Source: Ottelia alismoides
Taxonomy: Eukaryota > Streptophyta > Magnoliopsida > Alismatales > Hydrocharitaceae
Assembly: GCA_037367405.1 (NCBI GenBank)
Contig: JAZKJV010009775.1
Coordinates: 372,001 to 436,000 of the forward strand
Reading direction: 5' to 3'
Length of the DNA stretch: 64,000 bases
The translations under genes were made by a program, and so were the position numbers. The notes below the pieces were generated by a model. It ran no database searches and had not been told where the DNA came from. It saw nothing but the letters and a program-made list of their open reading frames with translations. Position 1 is the stretch's first letter. The number at the start of each line of letters is the position of its first letter. This document shows, in pieces, positions 13,319 to 24,817 of the stretch.

Positions 13319-14800
13319 ATGTCAGACTGGAGTACTTCTTATTTGGACTTTGCGATCTTATGTTTTCACACTCCAGTTCGGTCGTCTTCAATTCAGAAGG
13401 ACTCACTTTCCGAGTATCCCTCTTTCTCCACGTCACCAGCTTTTTTAACTAATAAATACTCTATTTGAGATTAAATCTAATCTCGAATTTACGTTTGAGA
13501 CTCCATCATTTCTAAGGATAGATCAAGTGCCATTTACATTTTCATGGACTGATTCTGAGCACTTGATGTCACTAAAGAGCAAGAATCCCATGGTAGAGTA
13601 GAGTGAGATCAACAGTATGATGTTAGATTCTATTCAGACTATTCAGGCATAGTAGATTGAGCAGGCTGACATCCAGGCTGGATTGAGAGACATGAGCTTC
13701 AATCTAAGGAATGATATAGTATATATGAGAGAGGAGGGTGAGCAAATGAAAGGTGGTAGGAATGGGGAATGTGAGCAGCAGCCGGAGCTAGTGGCTGGCT
13801 AAGCTCCAACTTAGAGATGTCTATAACCCAGGTGCAGAACATAATAATACATAGATTAAGATACATGTGATTCATGGGCATTTCGAGATGAAGCCCATGA
13901 TTCTTCCTTTACTCCCTATATTCCATGGATATGTACATGAGTAACCTTACATACACCTCCAACAGTTCGACTGTATTTATCACTATACACTACCCTAACA
14001 TCCCGTTAGAGGTAGTGATGATGCCAACCTTCCCATTTAGCCTTATGTATATGGAGCTTCATTGCAGTAATCATTTAGGAAGAGTTGTCACATCGTGGGA
14101 GTAACTACGGTCAGCCTTCTTAAGCGAGTTTTATCCTTTGGGATGACTAAATCGTATGCAGTCATTGTTAGCTAACTTCTCTCAGATGTCCCAAGAGTCT
14201 ATTCATGAGGCATGGGAACGTTTCAAAGATTTGACGAAGAAGTGCCCCCATCATGATATACCAAAGATGAGCCTCGTGCAGAATTTCTTTGGGAGTTTGA
14301 TCTTAAAAACTCAGAGATTGGTAGACGTTGCTTGTGGGGGATCCCATTTCAACAAGGATGAGGATGTACTATATCAGATATTTGTGGAGATGGCAGAGAG
14401 ATCAGCTGCTCTATCTTCTTCCTGTGAATTTCAGAAATGTCCTCATACTCCTTCAGTACTCCACAAGGCCATCAACATGACAACATCTCACGATATTGAT
14501 AGGGTGGATAGTGCAGATCTGACCATCATAGGAAATCATCTATACAAAGTAGATATAACAGTGAAACGGTCAAAAGAGCATTGAAAATTACATGTGATTG
14601 AGTAGTGGACAAAGCAGTTGGATAAGCTAGACGAGATTACGAAGCATCTGGAGCTTCTTAACAGTACGTTTCATTCATGTCAGAGTGCGAGTGCTGCAAC
14701 CAATACTTCTACTCCTGAGCAGACTTCTTCCAAAACTTAAGCACAATAGAGTATCAGAGCACCATCCACTATTCAACACATTTACTACATGCATACCTTT
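13319..14800 (+). pseudogene. gag: Decayed gag of Athila-type element
   Basis: Gag forms the retrotransposon capsid. The start at 13319 reads M-S-D-W and matches the start of gag in the complete element (28278). The best-preserved part is 14156-14584, with 'HEAWERFKDLTKKCPHHD' and a following 'FFGSL' segment; the complete element has 'CDAWERFKDILQKCPCHG' and 'FFTGL'. Frameshifts and stops separate the pieces, so no capsid could be made. A coiled-coil-like stretch 'WTKQLDKLDEITKHLELLN' follows at about 14605-14670, as in the complete element at about 29430-29520. Confidence 0.75.
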
Positions 14801-15990
14801 GATCAGGTCTCGCAGCAGTCACCTCCAGCATGCATTGTACCACATTACCAGGAGCATCCCTACATTTCTGAGCAGCAGTTTCCACCTTGACCTCTCAATC
14901 ATGAGGTAAACAACATTTGGTTTGGCTTAGAGCGTAGCCTGCCCTGTTAATCAGGGCAAGGTCAGTTGGGTTTGCATCCGAGTCAGAACTTCTGGACTTG
15001 GAGATATGGACAACATTAGATGCAACCTGCATATGCTTATTAGCCTTATTATCAGCATCAATCTTCACAATTCTCGTACCCTCCTCCTCCTTACACATAA
15101 TAGCCACATGCTGTGTATTCTAGGTATCAATGGCCTCCACAGTACCAGTCTCAATGACAACCCATTGTTGAGCATCCATAGGCACCTTCGGTGAACCCAA
15201 CGCTAGATAAGATTGTACTTTATGATGAAGAAAATGGATGATTTGACTTTTAGGTTTGATGACCTGAGATTACGAAGACATTGATACCATCCCGATTTGA
15301 AGCCAATCGCAACAACTTCTGATGCAAGGAGCAGGTAGCCAATGATCCATCCACCCCCGAGATAGGTATGGTTTTTAATGGCATTCATCTCATGAGCGGT
15401 AGGAGATTGTAGGCATCCTCACAATAGTTGGGATTGGGATATCGAGCTACATGGACTTATTCATCTTCTTCACCAATGAGAAGCGATCTAATGTTGCAGA
15501 GCATGGAGGATCACCTTCTTCTTCTTCATCACCATCACCATCATTATCCAGAAAATGCCAAAAAGATAATAAAGGAAGATGCCTTTCCATCCACGAAGGA
15601 AAATATACCCTTCGCGGAGTCTTCTTCAGCACCGGTAGATTGAGCAACCTGTCTAGTTTTACCTTTTTTCTTCTACACCTGTATTCAATGATATTGTACA
15701 GATTGATTCTTATCATTGACATGTACAAGATGATTCTGAATAAGAGAAATAAGCAGTTTGATGGTTCTTCTCATTCTATTCCATTTTTAGATGCTTTGAA
15801 TAAAACATGAAAATTAAAAAACAAAAAACAACACTATATGATCCTAGAGTGCTAGATATACTTCAGAACATCTTTTTATAGATGCCACAAATTAAGGACA
15901 TGGAGTACACACCCATAGTTAAAAAGGGAATGAAAGAATCATGTACTAGGAAGCGTCAACCCAAGTAGAACAGACACACAAGAATAGAAA
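14801..15990 (+). pseudogene. Decayed linker between gag and protease
   Basis: One frame from about 14690 to 15350 reads as a Gln/Pro/Ser/Tyr-rich linker crossed by many stops, mainly TAG. It corresponds in position to the Gln-rich linker of the complete element (29550-30150). A (CTT)n/(CAT)n stretch at 15505-15545 adds a short low-complexity segment. Open frames of 60-119 codons here are out of register with the linker and are taken as chance. Confidence 0.5.
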
Positions 15991-16500
15991 AGCACATCTT
16001 GAACTTGGACACAATTCATGGCATCAATAACCTCCCGCCCAAAAAGAAAGATAAGGGAGCACCTCACATCTGTTGCCAGATTTTTGATCAGGAGTTTGAT
16101 GATACTCTACTCGATAGTGTATCCTCCATTAATCTCATGCCATCTTTGTTACTCACTGAGTTTGGGTTGGGGCCTCTTAGATCCACCAGTATGATCCTTC
16201 AGTTTGCTGATAGATCGATCAAGAGGTCGAGGGGGATTCTCTAGGATGTTATCATAAGGTGCAAGGAATGTGATTCCCCGTTGATTTCGTAGTCATGGAT
16301 ATGGATACCTCTGCAATGTTACTCCATATCCCGGTCATACTTGGTCGGTCGTTTCTTCCAACGACCAAGATGGTAGTTGATTATGGTACTGGAGAGATCA
16401 CTATTCACTCTTACAGTGATAAGGTGAGTATTGAGATGATCCTAGATCCAAGGCCATCACTGTTACCAATAGTAGATGAGAGAGAGAGATCCAGCTACAA
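15990..16500 (+). pseudogene. Decayed retropepsin (protease) of Athila-type element
   Basis: An aspartic protease of this type cuts the Gag-Pol polyprotein. The segment 15999-16244 has 'FDDTLLDSVSSINLMP' then 'LGPLRSTSMILQFADRSIKR', matching 'LLDNGSSINLLP…LGPLRKSRALLQFADRSIKR' in the complete element. After a shift, 16295-16519 continues with 'VILGRSFL' and 'DYGTGEITIHS', matching 'IILGRPFL' and 'NYGTGMMKFRS'. The Asp of the active-site motif is present but is followed by S-V-S-S, not a normal D-T/S-G or its Athila variant. One stop (after GIL, 16244) and a frameshift inactivate it. Confidence 0.75.
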
Positions 16501-16985
16501 CAGATTCCGAGGATTGTGATTTTCTTACCGAGATACATGATATAGATCTTTTTACTGATTTCATGGAGACACAGGAGTTCCTTTCCTAGAAGGAACCTCT
16601 GGAAAGAACAACCGACTTATGCTCACCTATTGATCATTCTGAGTTGTCAGCTGATGGATTGCCTAAGATATTTTCTAAGAATCATAACGAGTCTTCTGAG
16701 TTAACTTCTGAGGTACATTCTGATGAGATTGCTGAGAAAACAGATTCCTTTGTTCATGAAATATATTGAGAATTCTGAACATCCTGAAGAACCATCCCAT
16801 TCTGAGCAGAGATCATTCATTGCAGACCTTTCTAAGATTTAACATGTTGAGCCTAAAGTAGCCACAGTGGACAGTTCACAGAGTACAGATCATATACCTT
16901 CTACCAGTGTAGTTGTAGAGGTTGTTGTAGAGCAGATTCAAACCCACCTAAGCTAAAAGGTTTACCATCAACACTGAAATATCGA
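16501..16985 (+). pseudogene. pol: Start of pol, broken at 16985
   Basis: This is the spacer between protease and reverse transcriptase. It ends with a segment reading P-P-K-L-K-G-L-P-S-T-L-K-Y, which matches L-P-E-L-K-S-L-P-P-T-L-K-Y in the complete element at about 31795-31830. The match stops abruptly at 16985, where a minus-strand LTR starts. No reverse transcriptase or integrase of this element is found further right within the window. Confidence 0.7.
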
Positions 16986-19900
16986 TGAAGCAAAGATTTT
17001 ACCTCTTTAATTATCTAAAATTGTAGTATACAAGACGATCTTCAATTCAAAAAAAAAACCACAATCTTTGAATGTTGTGGAGAATTTTTCTTAGCAAGTC
17101 TAACATGGATGAACACAGGGAACGATGATTTTTATTTGAGTGGTTTTAAATTAAATTAAATAATTATTTATATGTTCGATTAATTTCTATGTTAGGAAAT
17201 AAATAGAAATGTGAAGAAGAAAATGCAATGTGATTTTAATGAAAGTAAACAGAGGGAATAATGGAGCACATGATCTGTGATTTTATAGAATTAAATCCTC
17301 AATGATATAATCAATAAATCCTCAAAATTAATAATAGATCAAATGATGCAGTTTCAAAAGAAATATTAAAATTAATACAAGATTGCAGGCAAGAAGATTA
17401 ATTGATGCTCGTAATAATTTCATAGCAGAATATCTGTCTTAAAAATTTATGTGTTTTAATTCCTCAAATAGATGATGATATTATTAAAGGAATAAATCTT
17501 CATTAATCCCCCTACAAAAGTTAATTCCTCACAAATATCAATAATAGTAAAAGAAAATCAAATAAATCCAGGTCCTCACACTTGAATCTATCTAATTTAA
17601 TCCTCAAGTAAATCGAGTTGAATCACATAAAATATTGTGAATTAACTTCATTTATACTCAATGGATGCCCCTGCACAGATTAAATACCCATGATCCACAA
17701 TAGTCAGAAGAGGAATGACCAAATTAAAAACACTCACTAGAATCCCTGCAATACAAATCGTTAATTTTCTCAATGAAAAAATGGCACAAATATGTCAATT
17801 TTCATCTTACACAAATCAAAATTCTTCTCAAATAATAATCATCAAGAAACAGCCTCAGATATGTCCACAAATTATGTAAAATAGGAAAGCATGAAATTAG
17901 CTTCAAAATGACATTTTATACACAAAAGTCGGAGTTTGTATAAGCAATATATGATGAAATGAAATAGCATGGACTAAAATATAATAAAAATAATGATTTC
18001 TCCTTTAAATGGGTCCCTTGGAGTACTTATCTGTAATATCTAAAAATTGTAAGGGCTCAAGTGCAATTCGCCCAAATAAGAACATGCGGGACACGTGACC
18101 TGGGCTTGTGGGGGCCTTTCTAAAATTCTCAGGTATGGCAGGGGGTGGGATATACTTTATTCACCCACGTATATGCGTTGCACGTGCCGCAGGTAGTTCG
18201 GAGGGTGAGGTTGAGGCTCGGGCACCTGCACCTGCTTGGTGCTTGCAGATGCACGGAAGGCCCGAGGCTGAGGTTCTGTCGACCCAATCCTCGAGGCTGG
18301 GGCTGAGTCTCGGGGACGGCGACATGGTTGCCTCGTGGTTGTCTAATCAAGGTTTGCCTTTGATACGACGATGGTATATGGAGTGTTACAATGACGGAGT
18401 CGGGCGAGGGGCGGATGGAGTGGCTGGGCACAACTGTGAGGGTGGGCAGAGTGGAGTGCGTTTGGAGTTGATGGAGCGTGCGGAGGAGCGGGGTTTCCGT
18501 CAGTGGGTGTGCAGAGGCGAACGTCGGAGGTCAACTGCGAAGGCATATGTTCAGTGGAGCATGCAGAGGAGCGGGGCTCCGTTGGTGGGCACACGTAGGT
18601 GAACGACGGTGGTCGTCTACGAAGGCATCTGGAGTTGCTGGAGCATGCGTAGGATCAAGGGCTCTATCGGTGGGCACATGGAGGTGAATAACAGAGCAGG
18701 TCCTCTACATACGTGTGGGAGTTGCACCCGATGTTTTGAGGGGCATGACGAGCTACTGGTGATGAAGTGTAGAGTGAGTGTTGCTGACGGTGGAGGGAGA
18801 TGAAATGTGGAGGAGGATGAAGGCGATGAGCGTGGCGAAAGGGGCTTTGTCTTTGGCGAGGTCGAAGGTGAACGAGTTCGAAGAGGAGGGAAGAAAGAAA
18901 AGAAGAAAGAAGAGGAGCAAGATAAGGAGAAGCCAAGGAGATTTACCTGTAGGGGTCTCTTTGTATGAGAATAAAGCTTGACGGAGATTTTGAGATCCTC
19001 GTGGTAGCCAATCCCCAGCGAAGAGGAGCTCGAGTTAGAGCAACTGCTCGGGGAGCAGTGCGACGTGGGCTAGTGGAGTGCACTGATCACGCCCGGAGTT
19101 GCGACGTCTTTGCTTGACGGAGACGCTTCTTGGCTGTCACCCAAGATGACCAGAGCTGGGAACACCTCCCTCTAATGGAGGATGAAGCGAGCTGCTAGGC
19201 GGAACTAGGGATTTATAGGAGGGGGGACGGTTGTGCGGGCGAGGGGCCGGCCTTGTAACGACGAGCGAGAGTGGGGGCATTGAAGGCCATCAAGAGGGAG
19301 GAGGAGGGAGCAAGCAAATGGTTGCAGAGAGGAAGGAGAGGGTTGGGGTCACGTGCAATCATATGACCTAGGAGAAGGAGATGTTAGGTACGCGACACGT
19401 GACATGGGAGGAGTGAGAAACGGGGCATTACATAGCACACCCAGGGGATGCCACATGTCACCCCAAAAAAATTCAAAATTACAAGAGGAAGAAAAATATA
19501 AAAGAAATAGAAGAAGACCTCAGATCAAAAAATTTCCTTCACAAAAGTTGATCGTCTCAATGAGACTATAACTTTATGTAGGAACCAGAGAAAAAGAAGT
19601 CATCTATATAAAGTGGTATTTTTTGTGGTCTCCATGTGTATAGAAAACTGACATTTTGGAGTTTTGTAATTTTTATGATCTTAAAAGAGTATAAAAAAAT
19701 ATAGAAAAAATATGATAAAATAAAATACACTTAATTACATATTAATTTTTTTGGATTTATAATAAATAAGAAAATAGGGAAATAAATAGAAGTACGAAAG
19801 AAGAGATTTTTGCACAGACTCACAGAGGACACTCGGACATAGTCAGTTCCTTTGATTTCAGTCTTGATATAGATTTGGATTTTTATGTAGCTTCATAAAA

Positions 19901-20485
19901 ATTTCATAAAAAAACTCAAATGAAAATAAAATAAAATAAAATGGGTTAAATATGTACATAAAAACTGTGGTCGAAAATCGCAAAAAGATAAAATGTACAA
20001 AAGAGGCCCAAAACCCAACATTCACATGAGCTCCAAATTTTATGAAATTTGTGTTGTTTTCAAGGTATTTTAAAATGTAATACTTTAAAAATGAGTAGAC
20101 CAAAATCGGACACTGTGGGAGGAAGATATGTGCATTTTAGTCTATCAGATGTGAAATTAGACTTAGGGTTTATTTGTGACTTATTAAGTTAGCAATTTTT
20201 TATTTTTCATTTATTCTTGTTAGTAATATTTACACAATGGAGGTTGTTTGGGGTCAATCGAAGTTAGGATGAATTAATGAAAAATATGGGAAGTTAGCAG
20301 CATATTAGGTCAATTTACACTTGGATTTTTGGGTTCCTTATTTTATGCAATTATGCATGATGAAATGCGAATAGTTTAACACATGTATGAATGCTAATGA
20401 TGTTATATTAATTATTAAATGCATACCACTTTTGGGAACAGAGCCTAATTGACCAATCTTAGCATGTTGAATCTGAGATTCATCA
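16986..20485 (-). mobile_element. Athila-type LTR (about 3500 bp), minus strand
   Basis: On the minus strand the LTR starts at 20485 with TGATGAATCTCAGATTCA and aligns in order with the plus LTR at 9472. Shared blocks are 'attgcat(g)aaata(a)gga', 'aattgacct', 'ctaacttccc', 'aacaagaataaatgaaaaat' and 'gttgggttt(t)(g)gg'. The GC-rich core is 18100-19320, with TATAAAT at 19211-19217 on the minus strand. The 3' end is placed at 16986 (…GCTTCA), exactly where the pol of the plus element stops; that end is less certain because its last bases do not resemble the other LTR ends. Open frames of up to 164 codons in the core (18108-18602) are not recognised. Confidence 0.7.
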
Positions 20486-20521
20486 TACCCCTATACTTAA
20501 ACCATGCTCGTCCCCGAGCAT
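20486..20521 (-). promoter_or_regulatory. Polypurine tract with adjoining hairpin
   Basis: On the minus strand GGTTTAAGTATAGGGGTA ends at the LTR start (20485). Upstream, ATGCTCG (20504-20510) and CGAGCAT (20515-20521) form a perfect 7 bp stem around a 4-base loop. Confidence 0.65.
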
Positions 20522-22175
20522 CAATGAATGAATGACTTAATTGGATAAACCCCTGACTGTGCATGTGATTTTTTAAGGCTCAATTCTTAGAAGACCCTTA
20601 ATTTGAGTGATCCTAAATTGTTGGGCTCAACCATGCTTTAATCAAAAGGAATCCAACTTCTCTATTTATTAGACTCTCTGTTTGTACATAAAATATAAGG
20701 ATATGACTTTTATTGTACTGCAGTCATGAGAGTCGAGTCGAGACATCACCCAATGTTCCAGTCCAGGAGACTCACCTATAGGCCTAATCCTCAACACCAG
20801 GGAATAAGTGGGGTCTTGAATTCAATCCACCATCTTATTAGTTTGTCAGACTTGAAAGTGTAGATGGACGACCAGATGATGGAGGGCATATGATTGTGTC
20901 TATTTCTCTCTCCCTCACATTGTAACAAGAGGCCTCTCGAGTGCTTTATTACTCAACACATGTATTTTTTTGTTGTTGATCAATGTGTCTGTCAAAAGAA
21001 TTCAGAGTCGTCTGCACTTGTTTTTCTAGGAGTACACCGGAGTGTGGCTCTTTTGAGTATCTAAGATACCTTCGACATCTAGACTTATATCATTATACGA
21101 TGCCTAGCCTTTTTATGGTGCTAGCCCGACTCCTTGGTCCTAACAGTGTTTGGTCCAAGTGGACACTTTGAAAATGGTTGGGAGCGCTCGCCTTTGGTGG
21201 AAGCTAATAGAATTTGACTTTGTAATGATTGAGCTTTTATTTGAATATTTCTATCTTTTCTTTTCTTTTTGTCTAGCTCCATTTCTTTAACAAGAGTTGG
21301 CACACACACACACACACTGATCAACAATTTAATTATGTTTCATCACACTGTGGCACATAGGTCAATATCAAATGATAACATGCAAATTTGTTCATATATT
21401 GTCTAGGGTTTTGCTGACACTCAGTTTTCTTGATGCCTTCATTAACTTTCCCCCATCCTCGAGCATCACTAGATCGGATCTAGACTCAAATCTCCAGTCC
21501 CAGTTCCTCAAGTGATAACTCAACTCATCTCATCAATCATGCAATTGTGAAATTGATGTGCTGATCATATTCTTGAGGGTAGGGATGTAGAGTGCAATAT
21601 AGCGCTAAAATCTTTAAACTAGGGAAGTGTGTATTATTAAGTTTAAAAACGCTAACGACTAAGGCTGGCCAACTCAGTCTCTCAAGATCTCAGAAATCCA
21701 ACGTCTTCAAATCTTCAATACTTAAGTGATAGTGGATGTGTCAGGAATATACCAACCAAGGAATGCATGGATGTATGAGATGCTTAATGAAATGCAAGAC
21801 CATGAGTGATTTTTTATGCAAAAGATTTTTTTCCTTCATATTTCGTTTTTTCTTCATTTTTTTTGCTATTTATATTCTTTTTTTCAAGTATTATTTATAG
21901 AAAGAATTTCGTATATTATACTTAATAAACACTACTTGTACCCATCCTCGATTTTAGATGAAAATAATTAAAGTACGAGCTATGGATAAAGTATAGAAAA
22001 TATATAAACAACCTCCCCCCATACTTAGCTTGTGCTATGGCTCATGGCATAATTTGAAATTGAGACAAAGCTCGTACTAAATATAGTTGAGCCAAAAAGG
22101 AAAAGAATAGAAGTGGTGCATAAACAATGGTACCGGCCCCCCTATGCTTTTGCTCAGGTCAGCCTCAGTATAAGA
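20486..22175 (-). mobile_element. 3' internal non-coding tail of minus Athila-type element
   Basis: This corresponds on the minus strand to 34830-36686 of the complete element. Shared parts include the tract next to the LTR, a stretch reading 'cttgagagtctcctggactggaac(a)ttgggtgatgt', a block ending 'ccatcatctgg(t)cgtccatctac', and two further TATGGGG/TATAGGGG cassettes at about 22015-22060 and 22138-22175. An (AC)n run lies at 21300-21317. No pol coding remains. Its right end near 22175 abuts a different LTR fragment. Confidence 0.7.
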
Positions 22176-23530
22176 AGAGAAAGAGCACCAGGGAGGGAGC
22201 TTTATAGGCAGAAGAAGAGCTCTAGAAGAATCGAAAATTTCGGAGCGAGAGAGCGCTCAGATCATAGAGAAATTAAATGGGCATGAATCACGATTATGAG
22301 GTGGTTATCCTAGTCAATATTTGGGTGAAATTGAGACCTATTGGACTAAAAAAGTGGGAGATGGAAGTAGGTTAGAGAACTGAAGTCGGGTTGAAGAGGG
22401 AGTGGGTAGTTGACCTGGCAGGTCAACGAAATCAGGTTGAACCAATGGGAGACTCGTCCGAATAACGCCAAGCATAAAATGATAAATAAATAAATAAATA
22501 AATAAAATTAAATGGAAAATAAATATAAAATGACCTAAAATAAAAAAATCTTTATTATAAAATGTTTATAATTTAATAAATACTTTGTTGTGATTTTTAA
22601 TAAATTATACAAATAATTTAAATAGTTAAATTAATTAATTACATGTAATTATAGGTTACAAATAATCTATATACAAAGTATACATATTTTTATTTATTTA
22701 TTTACAAATATATCATATATTTTATATTTTATTTGTTTAAATAATATTTTATTGGTTGTAAATATATTTTTATTTATTTTTATAGATTTATTTAGTGGTA
22801 CACATAAATAAGGTTATGTACAATATAGCTACATTATACATATACAATAAATACATTTATTTATTTTTATTATTTTTAGATTTTTTATTTTTATTTATAC
22901 TTTATATACTTGATATAATATATGTTTAAAGCGTTAAAAAATACAATATGTATAAAATATCAAGAATATGTTATATACAATATAATATACAATTGTACAA
23001 GTATAATGGGACCCCAGAAAGCTTATTTTTGCATATTAACTCCAAATATTATTACACCACTTTCACTTAAAAGATTATTTTATATTAAATGCAATGAAAG
23101 TGCATTTGGTTTATTTTCAGTTCATGTGAAGAAGTATTGAGCTCTTATTTTTGGTTTTACTATTTTTTCTGAGTGTTGTATTTTTATTCTATACAATATT
23201 TATTTTTACAAATATTTTTATTATTTACCATACAATTTTATATATAAGTATTGTGAGGAAAAAATTTTTTATTTTAGTTTTATTTATTGATAAATAAAAC
23301 AATACATGATATATGCATAATGAATATGATGAATATGCACAATGTGATGTTGGTTTTTCTGAGATTTTTTTATAACTTAACGATTGTATTTCCCCCTTTT
23401 TTATTCCTTGTCGATTAGGATAATTCTTGACCAATTCTCATGGACAGGATCGATCTGTATCTTTGATACATATACTAAGCATTCTTTTCTTTTTTTCTTC
23501 TTTATTCATTTATTTTGGGTTAAAACAAAT
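22176..23530 (-). mobile_element. Older Athila-type LTR fragment
   Basis: On the minus strand it runs from the AT-rich 5' part ('attccttgtcga', 'aactccaaatat', 'gggacccc', matching 62160-62560) into the beginning of a GC-richer core (22180-22480, with 'agttgacc..caggtcaac' like 61590-61630). The LTR start and the polypurine tract are deleted at about 23530, and the rest of the core is cut at 22176. An (AATA)n run lies at 22483-22510. Confidence 0.6.
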
Positions 23531-23870
23531 GATAATAATACAACATTAACAGATATTGTTAGTTTGAAAAAAATGAGAAGTAGTTTGAAAATAGATGAGA
23601 ATAGGATTTATGATTCGGTTGCCCTCATGTTTCACAATTCTCTGTTCAGTTCACCTCAACAGTCAGGTCAGAACAAGTTTGTCATATGTAAACTCTTATG
23701 AATATGAATCATCCTTGTATAATGAGTGTGAAATGGTATCTCTCCACATCTGAAAGTGGTGAAGAAACCGACTTCTCAATCAAGGTTACCCTAATTCCCT
23801 GGTCTAGCTACTCTTTCCTCGATGAGGGCGGTATTTCCTTATAAGTTCAAGTTCAACTAGCTCCAAGAAG
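23531..23870 (-). mobile_element. Older minus element, internal tail, left half of target
   Basis: It matches 62880-63330 of the right-edge element: 'ctcctcaa(c)agtcaggtcagaacaag', 'tatgaatcatcc', 'tctccacatctgaaagtggtgaag' and 'gataagggcg…ttcaagtt'. It continues at 39694 after removal of the inserted 15.8 kb element and one copy of AGGGG. Confidence 0.65.
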
Positions 23871-23875
23871 AGGGG
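23871..23875 (+). other. Target-site duplication AGGGG (left)
   Basis: The five bases AGGGG immediately precede the LTR start at 23876 and are repeated exactly after the LTR end, at 39689-39693. A 5 bp duplication is the normal size for integrase of Ty3/gypsy elements. Confidence 0.9.
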
Positions 23876-24699
23876 TGATGAATCCACAATTCATCATCTT
23901 AATATCTTGCTCTTAGCAAAATCCATGAGTAAAATCCCAAATAAATGTCCATAAAATCAATAAATTAACAAAATAACTCTTGTAAATAAAACACACTAAT
24001 TATTGTATATTAGATTGTACAAAATAAATTACACATAAAAAAAGCCGCAAAAATAAAGGAGTTTTATACATGTAAATAGCCCAAAACTTCATGTATTTTT
24101 AATAATTTCATTTCAACTCCTTTTTCCCTAATTCTTTCTCAAACTTGTTTATAAAAATGTATATAAAAATACAAAAATACAAAACAAATTTCATCTCAAA
24201 TAAATGCTCCTAGATCCCAAAGAGAAAAAGCCGTAAAGTCCAACTTCCAAGCCAAATTCCTGCTCCGTCTGAACTCCAAATTCACCAAACTCACTTTTAA
24301 AGTTCAAGTTAGAAAATTATCTATCCAACGGAAGTGGTTTCATTAAAATCGGAGCTCATTTGTAAAAGTTGGGTTTTGGGACCTAGATGTACATTGTATA
24401 CCATGTATATATTCATTCTTTCTTTAATTTTTATTATATCTTTCTTAATTACTAAAAATACCAAAAAATTATACTTGTGTTGTACTTTAATTTTAGTATT
24501 TTATTGTATTTTTCCATTGTAAATATCTCTTATTGAAAAGAAAAAAATTACATATTAGAAAAGTAAAAAAAATGTGTACATGTGTTTGTCTTCCCTTGTA
24601 AATTCTCCACTATTTCTCTTCTCATTTATTTTATTGTATTTAAAGTAGCCAACTTTATTTATTTATTTATTATTTAATTTCCATTCTCTACAATAACCA

Positions 24700-24800
24700 C
24701 CAATTCAACTCCATTATTCCACCATTTTTCCCAACTTCCCATTCAACTCCATTAATAATACAACCTCCCATTCAACTCCACCACTTTAATAACCTCTCAT
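24700..24800 (+). repeat. CAACTCCA-type repeats upstream of the LTR TATA box
   Basis: Three imperfect copies of (cc)cattcaactcca(tt/cc) lie at about 24709, 24740 and 24768, just upstream of the TATA box, and recur in the 3' LTR at about 37510-37590. Repeats in this position resemble U3 enhancer repeats of other LTR elements; function is inference. Confidence 0.5.
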
Positions 24801-24810
24801 TCCATCATCT

Positions 24811-24817
24811 TTATATA
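24811..24817 (+). promoter_or_regulatory. LTR TATA box (5' LTR)
   Basis: TTATATA sits at the switch from AT-rich to GC-rich sequence, the expected U3/R boundary. The same box is in the 3' LTR at 37618-37624, and TATA-like boxes occupy the same relative place in other family LTRs (10945, 52310, and minus strand 61391-61400, 19211, 6536). Confidence 0.55.

Noticed and set aside
18108..18602. 164-codon plus-strand frame
   Set aside because: Antisense to the LTR core at 16986-20485, GC-rich, no domain recognised.
20466..20521. CRISPR-like or phage attachment structure from the clustered short inverted repeats
   Set aside because: The repeats are the LTR palindrome and polypurine-tract hairpin; the window is plant DNA.
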